Shown here one piece after another: positions 50,631-59,195 of a DNA stretch of 64,000 nucleotides. The stretch's first letter is position 1. Every line of letters starts with the position of its first letter. Both the position numbers and the translations under genes were made by a program. Under the pieces are notes generated by a model, which worked only from the letters and a program-made list of their open reading frames with translations, was not told where the DNA came from and made no database searches. Origin of the DNA: Massilia sp. Se16.2.3 (lineage in GTDB: Bacteria > Pseudomonadota > Gammaproteobacteria > Burkholderiales > Burkholderiaceae_D); NCBI RefSeq assembly GCF_014171595.1, contig NZ_CP050451.1, positions 1,922,001-1,986,000 on the forward strand, in the 5' to 3' direction.

Positions 50631-50843
50631 TTGCACTTGCCAGTAGCACCTCGTTCGGCGCACGCAGATTCAGCTGGGCATCTCCATTTCGTAGGAACGT
50701 GGCACAGTCACCCAATGGGAGGTAAGCACTCTGAGCTGGACCGTGAAACACTTGCACGTCTGTGTATCAACAGTCCCGGCTTGCCTATGGTTTCGCTTGT
50801 CTGGACTCCTCACGGCCTGATTGGCGAGTTAGGGATGTGGTGA
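50631..50843 (+). pseudogene. JAB/MPN metalloprotease, C-terminal remnant
   Basis: About 70 residues remain. HFVGTWHSHPMGGKHSELD carries the JAMM-type HSHP...SxxD zinc site, followed by GLPMVSLVWTPHGLIGEL, the usual end of Prok-JAB domains. The N-terminal half with the catalytic Glu is absent. Related proteases sit with E1/E2-like proteins in bacterial defence operons (CBASS type II, Bil); none of these partners is present here. Confidence 0.65.
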
Positions 50844-50991
50844 TCCTCAGGGCCTAAGAGGAACCGCGCCGCGATATTTGCACGTTAACGGGCAGGTGCG
50901 GCGACGACACCGCGTAGTAAGCTAGAAGGGGGCGTGTAGTAACAGGCGCCGAGCGCAATTTGATCGACGGGGGATGCGGGAAGGAGGGGGT

Positions 50992-51017
50992 GGGAGCTAT
51001 GTTTTCACATAGCTCCC
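50992..51017 (-). other. Strong hairpin downstream of the small membrane protein gene
   Basis: Perfect 10-bp stem GGGAGCTATG / CATAGCTCCC with a 6-nt loop. It lies 19 bp after the minus-strand stop at 51036. There is no T run on either side, so it is either a weak terminator or an mRNA 3' end structure. Confidence 0.5.
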
Positions 51018-51035
51018 GGGCACTACCCCTTTAGG

Positions 51036-51185
51036 TCACCGACGCAGCAGATACACGGCGCCAACAATTAGCACAAAGGCTAAAACGGGAGCGACACCCG
51101 AATGAGTAAGTAACAAAAAGCCACTTCCTACTTCGAGCATCACATGACCGAAAGGTGCTGGAGCCGTTGATGTAGTATTGGACAT
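51036..51185 (-). CDS. Small single-pass membrane protein, 49 residues
   Basis: A 49-residue protein starting MSNTTSTAPAPFGHVMLEVG and ending in one hydrophobic helix, GVAPVLAFVLIVGAVYLL, followed by RR. The ATG at 51185 is preceded by AAGGAG with a 7-nt spacer, one of the best ribosome sites in the island. A hairpin at 50992-51017 lies just downstream. No family is recognised. The topology (short tail, membrane helix, basic end) would fit a membrane-acting small protein or a toxin-like peptide, but there is no direct evidence. Confidence 0.5.
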   Translation of the reverse strand: MSNTTSTAPAPFGHVMLEVGSGFLLLTHSGVAPVLAFVLIVGAVYLLRR

Positions 51186-51505
51186 GTCCAATCTCCTTCA
51201 ACATTGCCACCGGTCTCTTGAACGAGCCGGGCGGTGGCGTCCAGACTTTGCTGCCTATTTCTCTTACGCCAATCGTCAAGCGAAGGCCCAGTATGGAGTT
51301 GGCGGCAGCAACCCGACTGGCAGGTTACAGGCACCGCTAATTAGCGCCTGCTGTTCTTAACACTATCTAACGATCTTAACCGCAAGCGCCATAACGCGCA
51401 AATAGATTTCGAGCTTTAACGCTACCGTAGGTGCTAATCGACAGCGAACAGTTTCATTCGACTCTGTCACTGTCGGTAAAGACTGCCTCAACTGTTTGCC
51501 CAGAC
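51186..51505 (+). other. Non-coding stretch before the right end of unit 2
   Basis: 320 bp in which I see no supported gene, only short frames without ribosome sites. Confidence 0.4.
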
Positions 51506-51590
51506 AGTAGCGCTACCGCGAACTACGTCACATCGCTACAAGTTCACCGCGAAGTTTTCGGAGACATACGAAGTACTCTGAGAACCTGCA
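51506..51590 (+). repeat. Right transposon end R of unit 2
   Basis: Ends in CCTGCA (one change from CCTACA) at 51590. Site copies are diverged but align with the other right ends. The palindrome at 51506-51516 has lost its loop and reads AGTAGCGCTAC. Confidence 0.72.
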
Positions 51591-51614
51591 GTCGCCCGCC
51601 GCCGCCAAGCAAGT

Positions 51615-51705
51615 TGTAGGAACTCACCATACCTGCAGTGGCTTCCTGTTCGAACCATGGTACTTCTCAGGTATCTCGCAGTACTTTTTCTCATAAAACT
51701 TCGCA
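51615..51705 (+). repeat. Left transposon end L of unit 3
   Basis: Starts TGTAGG at 51615. Three spaced sites; the second (TACTTCTCAGGTATCTCGCA) is identical to the matching site in L1, and the third differs by one base. Confidence 0.82.
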
Positions 51706-51935
51706 ATTTTTGAGTGCAGACGGCACAAAGCGTCCAATCTGGCAATGAGGAGCAATCTTCGTAGATTGTTTCCGTACGAGGGCTCGCAGGATGATCCAGA
51801 GAGATGAGCTGCTAAAAGCGGCCAAGGGCTTCGAGGAGAAGTGTTTGGGACCATGATATCAGTCCGTCTACAAACGCGGGCGTCATCTTAGCGCCTGGTC
51901 CGGTTCGGGTTGTGGTAGACGCCGTCTACTACGAC

Positions 51936-53282
51936 TCACCCTGCGGGAGCGCCGCCTGCGCTAGGCCCCTCCGACTCCACACTATTCCGTGTCAGCGTTG
52001 CCATCATCGCCTCAGGAACGAGCATGTGATATGGCAGTTCATCCGAGTGCTCGTACTCGAGCACTCCCTCTGTGACACCCCAGAATCCGTCAACAGGGGT
52101 GAATCGTGGAGCGAGATTCTGCACTAGTTCTGAAAGCGGCTCGATCCACTCTGAAGGGGGCTTAATCGGATCAACGACTGAGAACAATTGTTCCAGAGCT
52201 TGCGATACTAGATTCGCTTCACCCCTGATGCTCAACGTCACCATGAGATCACCGAATGGCCATGTCAGCGAAATCGCCACTTTCTGCAAATTCAGTGTGA
52301 GAATGTCCTGGGGCAAGGCATTCGCGATGCCTGCGACAACTCCCATCATCATTTTAGGAAAATCGTCGTCTGCCCCGAAACCCATTCGCGCGAGATTGAG
52401 GACGCCATCTGTTGCTCCCACGGCGGGCACGTGGGAAATATCAATCTGTGTTCGTAGAAACGCGTCAACGGCCTCACATCCGGTCTCTACTGTTGGAAGT
52501 CGCCCTAGCCCAGGAATTGTCGCCCAGTTGTATCCAAGGGCGAAGCGCTCGTCTATAGTATTTCTCGCGAGGCTGATAAACGATGCGAGATCCGCTTCAT
52601 CGGCAACCTCCGCGGTCGCTGCCGGGAGCGTGGGGGAAGCTTCAAATTCTTCGCTTGGAACTCCAAGGTACTCTGGGACAAGTGGATTACCTCGGAAGTA
52701 GTCGCTCATAAGGCGCTTCCAACGCTCGACAGGAAGCGGTCCGTCGAAACGAAAAAGCTTCGTGTATTCCGAATGTTTGCCAGCGCGATCGATTTGTGCA
52801 TCGATCCGCTCAAAGTACGCCTCTGCCCGGTAGGCACGGATGGCACCATCGAAGTGTGTGATCGCCAATGCAGCAGGTGAAAATTCAGCATGTGTGTATC
52901 GACAGCCGTACATATCTTCGTCTAGTCCGCCTGAAGTATTCTCGATAAGTTCCTCAACTTCAGACGTTCGGAAAAAGACCAGCTTGCCGTCTACGTCTCG
53001 CGTCTCGCGTCTCGGGAGACTTCCACCAGAAGTGAGTCCTGTCAACACCCATTGGTAGCCAGGAAGATGTTGCTGTCCTTTGTACGCAGTAGGAAGCCGT
53101 ACAGCCTGAATGTCATCGTCGAGGGCGCGCGCGATAAACTGCTGTGGTTTATGCTGAGTAAGCAGCTTACCTGTGCCCGTTTTATACGTGATCCCAAGGG
53201 TTGCCATGGATCCAGCTGTGGTAATTGGGGCTGATGGATTGTCGAGATACCGATCCACAACGCTGAGCCCCCGGAGGCGCAT
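51936..53282 (-). CDS. Hypothetical protein, about 448 residues
   Basis: A large soluble protein (MRLRGLSVVDRYLDNPSAPI...) with no signal or membrane segment. A C-terminal stretch, LMVTLSIRGEANLVSQALEQ, looks like an alternating beta/alpha domain. The ATG at 53282 was chosen; a GTG at 53309 or an ATG at 53207 are alternatives, and none has a clear ribosome site. It follows the left end of unit 3 and is convergent with nothing. No family recognised. Confidence 0.55.
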   Translation of the reverse strand: MRLRGLSVVDRYLDNPSAPITTAGSMATLGITYKTGTGKLLTQHKPQQFIARALDDDIQAVRLPTAYKGQQHLPGYQWVLTGLTSGGSLPRRETRDVDGKLVFFRTSEVEELIENTSGGLDEDMYGCRYTHAEFSPAALAITHFDGAIRAYRAEAYFERIDAQIDRAGKHSEYTKLFRFDGPLPVERWKRLMSDYFRGNPLVPEYLGVPSEEFEASPTLPAATAEVADEADLASFISLARNTIDERFALGYNWATIPGLGRLPTVETGCEAVDAFLRTQIDISHVPAVGATDGVLNLARMGFGADDDFPKMMMGVVAGIANALPQDILTLNLQKVAISLTWPFGDLMVTLSIRGEANLVSQALEQLFSVVDPIKPPSEWIEPLSELVQNLAPRFTPVDGFWGVTEGVLEYEHSDELPYHMLVPEAMMATLTRNSVESEGPSAGGAPAG

Positions 53283-53527
53283 TTTCGAAATTAAGCAGCG
53301 TCTGCTCACGTGTTAGCGCTCATTACCTAGCCTTCGGGACCCAAGTGGTCATTCCAGCTTAGACGCTCAAATCATCATGGCAAGAACATTTTCATAAAAG
53401 CTGACCGAAAGCTGAACCTTTCTGGACAAGCATACTGAAAAACCCAATACTTGCTTCAGGAGCAACACTCGCGTACACTGAGCCATTCTGATAGTCCGCT
53501 TTCGGCCCATTAATTAGACATCTCCAA

Positions 53528-54199
53528 ATGCCTCTTCCCATTCTCGACCACATGATTAGGCGCCAGAGCCCCGTTGTTGGGATGGACGCCGAGGATTTTT
53601 CGGATGTAGTGCTCTTTCGGGAGAGAGTAGAGAAACTGGCGAGCGCTCAAAGGAAGTACCAAGGAATTCCGATCTCCCGAACTACGCCCACCGAGAAGCC
53701 CGATGAATTCACATTCGAGGCTAACACTCCTGATGTAGAAGAGGTCGCGAGCCTAGCTCGGAACTTCAGATTCTTCTATGCCGACAAAGAGCCGACGCAG
53801 TTCCAAAAGATTCTGACGAAGGTGCGGCGACGCACTCAAGATGAATGGGCCGGCGGATACATGGATTGGTTGGCCGGCCAATACAAAGAGGCAATGAAGG
53901 CCACGCAGGTATCCGCTAATCTAGGTCATCCAGTTTCAAACAGAAGAATGATCGATCTCTGGTTTAACTCTGAGTTCTTTCACTCGGAGAAATCAAAGAA
54001 ACAGGAGTTGGTAGATATACATACAGCCATCGGCGAAATGCCCTCACTATTCCAACTGTATGTCGCTATCGCACGCTGCTCTTCTTTCGTTAAAAATCTA
54101 TATGCAGTGGTCCATGCCTTGGACGTTGGACACCAGTTCGTCTATACGCCTAATCACCATTTTGGACGGGCAAAATCGAAAGGGGAGAGCGATGTCTAA
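53528..54199 (+). CDS. Hypothetical protein, 223 residues
   Basis: A soluble helical protein (MPLPILDHMIRRQSPVVGMD...). Segments such as IDLWFNSEFFHSEKSKKQEL and LFQLYVAIARCSSFVKNLY suggest a DUF-type helical bundle, but no family can be named. It is divergent from the 448-residue gene and upstream of the oppositely oriented Gabija operon. A role beside Gabija is possible by position only. Confidence 0.55.
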   Translation: MPLPILDHMIRRQSPVVGMDAEDFSDVVLFRERVEKLASAQRKYQGIPISRTTPTEKPDEFTFEANTPDVEEVASLARNFRFFYADKEPTQFQKILTKVRRRTQDEWAGGYMDWLAGQYKEAMKATQVSANLGHPVSNRRMIDLWFNSEFFHSEKSKKQELVDIHTAIGEMPSLFQLYVAIARCSSFVKNLYAVVHALDVGHQFVYTPNHHFGRAKSKGESDV

Positions 54200-54358
54200 T
54201 CCTTCCATTAGAGACGACACTTAACTACGAACCGTCTGCACAACGATTTTATGAGTGTGCCGTGTCGAACAATTGCATGCGCAGCCGATAGCAGACCTAA
54301 GTCAGCGGTACGAGCTGATATACACCATTGCTTCTTCATGCGGAAGTCGCCAAGATTC

Positions 54359-54393
54359 TTGCCGCTTGCCGCTTGCCGCTTGCCGCTTGCCAG
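54359..54393 (+). repeat. Short tandem repeat, TTGCCGC x4 plus partial
   Basis: Four perfect head-to-tail copies of TTGCCGC from 54359 followed by TTGCCAG. It lies in the 390-bp non-coding gap 54200-54589, in which I see no supported gene. Confidence 0.8.
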
Positions 54394-54589
54394 CGCTTCG
54401 GCGATCTACCTCGGCTGACCACCGCGGCCGGTCCAGGTGTGGGAGGATACGGCTACAGTGAGCTGCGCGTTTGAGAGACCTACTCGTGTGGTTTTTGCCC
54501 ATGCGATCACCGAAGGCAGGATACTTGGATAGCGTTGTATCGATCCTTGGACAGCGGCCAGCGTCAGCCTACCAAACCATATTTACGGA

Positions 54590-56518
54590 TCACTTGGTCC
54601 AGTCCCAAATAACCCATCCTGCGGCTTGCATCAGCGGTAGTGATGCTTCAGGTGCCCGGTCAGCGTGGATCGCTATGGCTACCATGCCGGTCGCTCTCGT
54701 CACCGCAACAAAGATGTTGTGGAGTTGTGCCTTACGTACCGGGTCAGTCACCATATTTGCAGCCTCTTGTCCTAGAAGGTAGGGGATTAGTTCACTGAGG
54801 TCGTAGCGCTTGTTGACACATGACTCGAGCACCAGCGTCGCTAGATGCGTTTCGCCCTTGACGCCTGCAATCGTCGACAGATGAAGGTCAAAAGACTTGC
54901 CGTAGGCATCAATGCGCAGGGTGTTAGCCCCGCCAGGCCGTACAGCAAGTGGGGCCCTATCGTCGGCTTCAAACTCCGTCTCAGCGACGTTTGGCACCTG
55001 CGCATCCAACTCGATAAGGGGCTCGAGTCCCGTCAACAGTCGTTCTAGCGAGGTATCCCAAAGCTCCTGCGTTTCGGTGGCGTACTGGCCTTCGACGATG
55101 TCGAGCACGACGCGGTTCACGGCCTGCAGGGCTTGCGAGTCTTGATGGAGGTCCCTCCGCAACTGGGACCAACCAACCAAATCGCGAAGATCGGGGCGCC
55201 CGCAGTGTCTCAATAGCTTCAACACGGCAAGTCGCGCGCTGCCGGTACGCTTCGTTACATCCCCAGCGGTGTACTCGACTGTGCCTGCCTCACGGACGAG
55301 CCTGCAGATCGTTGATCGAGCGCCCGCAGGGCGGCTCGCGTCAATGACAAAGTCCGGCACATAGTCCTTGATGTGCCTCCCGACAGGCTGTTGCGCATTG
55401 CCTTCGCGCTTGACGCCACAGACTGCCTTGATCGGCCGTGAAGCTAGCTCGTTGGGAGCGAAGTTTTCGGCGGCCCATGTGCCAAACCGTTGAACCACGC
55501 TCTGTATCGTTGCGTCCGAATACAGGATCAGTGCAGGCTGCGCAACTGCTCTACCGCCACTGCCTTCTATGTGTCCGCCCACAAGCTTCAAGCGATTGGC
55601 TACATCCGCAATTAGGGGACCGAAGCGCAGGCTGGACGAAACCTCAAAGAACCCCGGTTTTGGGAAAGCGTGCGCATGGGTCCCGGCTCCTCGGATCAGG
55701 ATCGCTTGGTTGATGTCCCCAAAGCGCTGAATGATGGCGTCTCCTAGGAATGCGTTGCTGAGCACGTCCAGTTGTAGGTCACTGGTGTCCTGCATTTCAT
55801 CCATAAAGACCAGCGGGAAGCGATGGGCAATAGTGTCGTCTAGGGTCGGAGCATACTTCAGCGCCCTTTCTGCGAACGCAAACATGTCGTCATAACAGAG
55901 CCAACCATCCTTGGTAAGGCGGTTTTTAATCCGCTTGAGGGCATCGATGGTTTTGCCATTCGCAGGAAGTGCTGTCCGTGCGCTTGTGGTCAACGTCAGT
56001 TCGGGGCCACTGAATCGAATTCCTCGAATCGCGCTCGAACGCTCCCACTGAAATTTTTGTGGGAAAAGCCACCCTTTAACATCTACGTCCTTCTTTGCCA
56101 AGCTTAAAAATCTATCTCCGTACGCATCGTCATCAATCTCTTTTAGCTCGACTCCCCTCGCTCTAAGCCAAGGGATTGCCAAGTATTTGTTGATGAAGGT
56201 CTGGATGGTTCCGATGTAATGTGGGTAGGCCAGAAGTGCCTCGCCGCCAGGAAGGCTCAGAAGCCGTTGTTCGATTTCCTGCTTAGCCACGTTAGTGTGA
56301 CTGAGAATACAGATTCCGCGATTCGCGTAAGGCCACTTTCGCGATAATAAGGCGAGTTTTGCCCCGAGCAGCGTTGTTTTTCCACTCCCAGGAACCGCCT
56401 GAAAATCTGCCGACTCCATGTGAAGCAAAGCCCTGATTTGGTCATCGCGATCAAATGACAGCTGGGGAAACCATTTGCCTAACTGCTTTAGGTCCTCAAC
56501 ATTTAACTGCACTGGCAT
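54590..56518 (-). CDS. gajB: Gabija system helicase GajB (UvrD/PcrA-like)
   Basis: A 642-residue superfamily 1 helicase. Motif I is AVPGSGKTTLLGAKLALL (residues 41-49 hold the P loop), motif Ia region ILSHTNVAKQEIEQRL, motif II VFMDEMQDTSDLQLDVL, motif III QRFGDINQAI, then TIAGVKGETHLATL (motif V) and FVAVTRATGMV (motif VI). In Gabija, GajB is activated by DNA ends produced by GajA and depletes nucleotides or DNA during phage infection. Its start overlaps the gajA stop by one base (TGATG), so the two are coupled. It is longer than the Bacillus GajB of about 500 residues. Confidence 0.88.
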   Translation of the reverse strand: MPVQLNVEDLKQLGKWFPQLSFDRDDQIRALLHMESADFQAVPGSGKTTLLGAKLALLSRKWPYANRGICILSHTNVAKQEIEQRLLSLPGGEALLAYPHYIGTIQTFINKYLAIPWLRARGVELKEIDDDAYGDRFLSLAKKDVDVKGWLFPQKFQWERSSAIRGIRFSGPELTLTTSARTALPANGKTIDALKRIKNRLTKDGWLCYDDMFAFAERALKYAPTLDDTIAHRFPLVFMDEMQDTSDLQLDVLSNAFLGDAIIQRFGDINQAILIRGAGTHAHAFPKPGFFEVSSSLRFGPLIADVANRLKLVGGHIEGSGGRAVAQPALILYSDATIQSVVQRFGTWAAENFAPNELASRPIKAVCGVKREGNAQQPVGRHIKDYVPDFVIDASRPAGARSTICRLVREAGTVEYTAGDVTKRTGSARLAVLKLLRHCGRPDLRDLVGWSQLRRDLHQDSQALQAVNRVVLDIVEGQYATETQELWDTSLERLLTGLEPLIELDAQVPNVAETEFEADDRAPLAVRPGGANTLRIDAYGKSFDLHLSTIAGVKGETHLATLVLESCVNKRYDLSELIPYLLGQEAANMVTDPVRKAQLHNIFVAVTRATGMVAIAIHADRAPEASLPLMQAAGWVIWDWTK

Positions 56519-58467
56519 CAGAGCGGCTCCAAGTGTGGCATAAGATGATTGAAGGTATTCGCTAAATAAGGCGGAAGCTTGTTGAAGAGCTCTTCACCCT
56601 TGCCACAATGCCCATTCCTGAGAAGTTCGGCCGCATATTGTGCTGAGATTGCTTTCGACAATCCATCTGCGAGCAGCTCGTACGCGTCGATGGCTATTGC
56701 TTCGTTTGCGCCTAGAGCTTCATCTTGTTCTTCGAGAAACTCCTTTGCCTCTTTCATGGTTTTGGCGCGTACTTCGGCTGTTAGTATTCCGTCCGAATTT
56801 TCGGCATCAGCGAGTTGGATTCCGGTGAACATCGCATCTCTGCAGCCAGAGGTCAAAAGGTCATATTCCAACGTCCACTTGTCGGAAACGAACACTTTCG
56901 TGTTCCCGCCTGCTGCTCGATCCACGCGCGCTTTGACGTGAGCTGCAGCCTCTTCACGTGAGAAGTCTGCTTCCTTCCGATTGCTGTGCTTCTTTCGTCC
57001 CTTCGGCAAGGCGACACCGGCTTTCTCCTTGTCCAATCGTCCTTGGACGTAGGCTACGCCATCTGGAACAATGTCCCGGTCGGTGACGCAAGCCACTGGA
57101 ATCGGAACATGTGCACCTGTGAGGCTCTGAAAGATTCGGGCATATCGAAACAACCCCACTGATCCGACATTCACGACGGAAATACCGTTGGCCGTGAAAG
57201 AGCGACCGCAGGCCTCGGCAAGAGCCGGCAGCAAAAGCTCTTCTGCAGGTCCTTCGACGATCAGCACACCTCGCGCGAAAAACAGATTGGCTTTAGTCAC
57301 GTCCAGGAACCTGGACAGGTACTTATAGTCGCTGTCATCAAGCTTTGTTTCATTCTTGCGCAAAGGAAAAGTTTTGCCTTTGCAGACGAGAATGACGTTC
57401 TCCACCGGAGCGCTAGCCGCGATATTCGGGCTGTGCGTGCTCAGGACGATTTGGATACCGTCTTTGGCGGCTCTCGAAGAGAGCATTTCCAGCACACGAG
57501 CTTGAAGTTGAGGATGGAGATGGGCTTCCGGCTCTTCAATAAGAAGGAGCGCGAGTTCCATGCCCGTGCCGAGCAAGAGCAGCTCGGTGGCCATGAACAG
57601 TACGTTGTTGTAGCCCAGACCCCGCTCGCAGGCCTCCGCATTGCCAACAGGTGAGGGGGCATCTAGGGTGAGCTCCATCTTTTCCAGCAATTGCACGAGA
57701 GAGGGCTCGGAGGCCATCTGGATGTCAGACAGCAGAGGTGCATCTTCAAAGCTCAACTCATTGAGATAGCTCTTGTTGAGCTTATCCCTGACATCCTTGA
57801 TGATCGGGAACCCACTGATACGGTGCTGAGCTTGTGCCATGACCTCGACGAGGGTGTTAGGAATCACGTCGGGGTTCTTAGGATCAAATTTGTTGATCCC
57901 ATGGTTTTTCATGGCCTTTTGAGCCCGGAGCACTTGGGAAAGCCTCGAGCCCTTCTTGGGGCGAAGCTCGGATACAGCATCTCTCAATGGCTTGAGATAA
58001 GTGGCGCGAATTAGGTCTCGGGCTGCTGCTCCGATTTCCGGGCCGTGGCCGCCGGCACCTGAATTAGTACGCACTATCGGCTGCAGGCTGCGGCTCTCCG
58101 TCGTATCGGTTCGTCTACGAGCGCGAAGGTGGATGACGAGATATGGCTCTTTATCGCGCTCAATGGTGAGCCAATCGAGTAGCGCAGCTTTCTGGTCCTT
58201 GGACAGACCGCCAAACTCAACCTCGATGCTTAGCTCTTCGGCGCGAGCGTCCTTGAATACGTGAAAGTCTAGGTCGTCGATGCGCAGGTAATCGTTGCTA
58301 GTTGTGGACAGGGCGTATCGAAGGGCATCCACGATACTGCTTTTACCGGCATCATTCTCGCCAACGAGGACGTTCAGGCCTTGGTTGAGAATCAGGTTAA
58401 GGTATTTTCCATCTTTCTCTGTCCCGAATGCTCGGAAATTGCAGGCTGTAATCCGACGAACGTACAT
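56518..58467 (-). CDS. gajA: Gabija system endonuclease GajA (OLD family ATPase-TOPRIM)
   Basis: A 649-residue OLD-family nuclease. The N-terminal ABC-type ATPase shows Walker A VLVGENDAGKSSIVDALR (36-44), Walker B ALLLIEEPEAHLHPQLQ and the H-loop VLSTHSPNIAAS. A TOPRIM domain follows: GVLIVEGPAEELLLPALAEA with the catalytic Glu, and VACVTDRDIVPDG with the DxD. GajA is a sequence-specific DNA nicking endonuclease restrained by nucleotides and released on phage infection. GGGGGGAAC precedes the ATG at 58467. Pairing with a UvrD-like helicase defines Gabija rather than a lone OLD protein. Confidence 0.9.
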   Translation of the reverse strand: MYVRRITACNFRAFGTEKDGKYLNLILNQGLNVLVGENDAGKSSIVDALRYALSTTSNDYLRIDDLDFHVFKDARAEELSIEVEFGGLSKDQKAALLDWLTIERDKEPYLVIHLRARRRTDTTESRSLQPIVRTNSGAGGHGPEIGAAARDLIRATYLKPLRDAVSELRPKKGSRLSQVLRAQKAMKNHGINKFDPKNPDVIPNTLVEVMAQAQHRISGFPIIKDVRDKLNKSYLNELSFEDAPLLSDIQMASEPSLVQLLEKMELTLDAPSPVGNAEACERGLGYNNVLFMATELLLLGTGMELALLLIEEPEAHLHPQLQARVLEMLSSRAAKDGIQIVLSTHSPNIAASAPVENVILVCKGKTFPLRKNETKLDDSDYKYLSRFLDVTKANLFFARGVLIVEGPAEELLLPALAEACGRSFTANGISVVNVGSVGLFRYARIFQSLTGAHVPIPVACVTDRDIVPDGVAYVQGRLDKEKAGVALPKGRKKHSNRKEADFSREEAAAHVKARVDRAAGGNTKVFVSDKWTLEYDLLTSGCRDAMFTGIQLADAENSDGILTAEVRAKTMKEAKEFLEEQDEALGANEAIAIDAYELLADGLSKAISAQYAAELLRNGHCGKGEELFNKLPPYLANTFNHLMPHLEPL

Positions 58468-58842
58468 GTTCCCCCCAGTCTTTTAAGTTCCTTAGTGTAA
58501 CGGAACTTCCATTAGTCTAATGAGGAAGACCCTTGCGCTAGCGACAGTCAGTCATCCTTGCATGACTGCTAGAAGATCTAAAGGCAGTTGATCGCGGATC
58601 AAGTATGGACGTCAGCAAGCATTAGGAAGCAGGCGTAGAAGGACGAAGCTTTCGCGGCTGTCTCGTTGCGAGGATCTTAGATGCGTAAGTGCACGACTCA
58701 GGGCTACATTACCGTTTGTCGAGGCGTTCCCGGGCGTTAAAGGACTGCCAGGTCGAGCGCGCAAACGTTCAGGTAAGCTGTATGCCGATCGAGCCTATAA
58801 TCATGAGCACGTCCAGCTTGGCTGCGCCGACTGCAGTATGAG
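58468..58842 (+). other. Non-coding region between gajA and the insertion sequence
   Basis: 375 bp of lower-GC sequence with no supported gene. It must contain the gajA promoter on the minus strand; no strong -35/-10 pair stands out. Confidence 0.4.
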
Positions 58843-58907
58843 GCATGGCCTTCCCCCACCAGCTCGGACACTTTCGATAGGTATGATGTCCCTATCGGAG
58901 GTATTAC

Positions 58908-59195
58908 ATGGCACGTGAAAGACGGTTGTTTTCAGAAGAGTTCAAGCGAGAGGCAGTCAAGCTGGTAGGCCAGCCTGGTGCGAGCAAGGCGGCAATTGCG
59001 CGAGACCTGGGCATTGGCGCGAACCTGCTGGGACGGTGGTGCAGAGACGCCAACGTGGATGCAGAGGTCACAGGCGGGAGCGAGAAGGTCTCAAGCCAGG
59101 AATATGAGCGCATGCGGCGCGAGCTGGCCAAGGTCAAGACGGAGCGCGACATCTTAAAAAAGGCGCTCGGCTACTTCGCAGCCGACCTCAAGTGA
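58908..59195 (+). CDS. IS3-family transposase OrfA
   Basis: A 95-residue helix-turn-helix protein (RRLFSEEFKREAVKLVGQPG, IARDLGIGANLLGRWCRD) with a C-terminal leucine-zipper-like helix. It provides DNA binding for the transposase. In its last codons lies A AAA AAG (59156-59162), in the correct phase for -1 programmed frameshifting into orfB. Confidence 0.95.
   Translation: MARERRLFSEEFKREAVKLVGQPGASKAAIARDLGIGANLLGRWCRDANVDAEVTGGSEKVSSQEYERMRRELAKVKTERDILKKALGYFAADLK
59156..59162 (+). promoter_or_regulatory. Programmed -1 ribosomal frameshift site (A6G)
   Basis: The heptamer A AAA AAG is read as AAA AAG in the orfA frame. The -1 frame is open from here through the orfB start, so a fused OrfAB can be made, as is normal for IS3-family elements. 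Confidence 0.8.

Larger units (their letters stand above)
44781..51590 (+). mobile_element. Transposon unit 2 (unknown genes, pseudogenes)
   Basis: 6,810 bp between left end 44781-44872 and right end 51506-51590. A third, decayed left end at 47180-47284 suggests it merged from two elements. Cargo is a mix of unknown intact genes and remnants (porin, DUF3732, JAB protease), so this is probably an old, decaying unit. Confidence 0.6.

Noticed and set aside
51624..51854. 76-residue minus-strand open frame
   Set aside because: Same reason: translation of the left end of unit 3, sharing residues with the frame at 44790-45074 only because the DNA repeat is shared.
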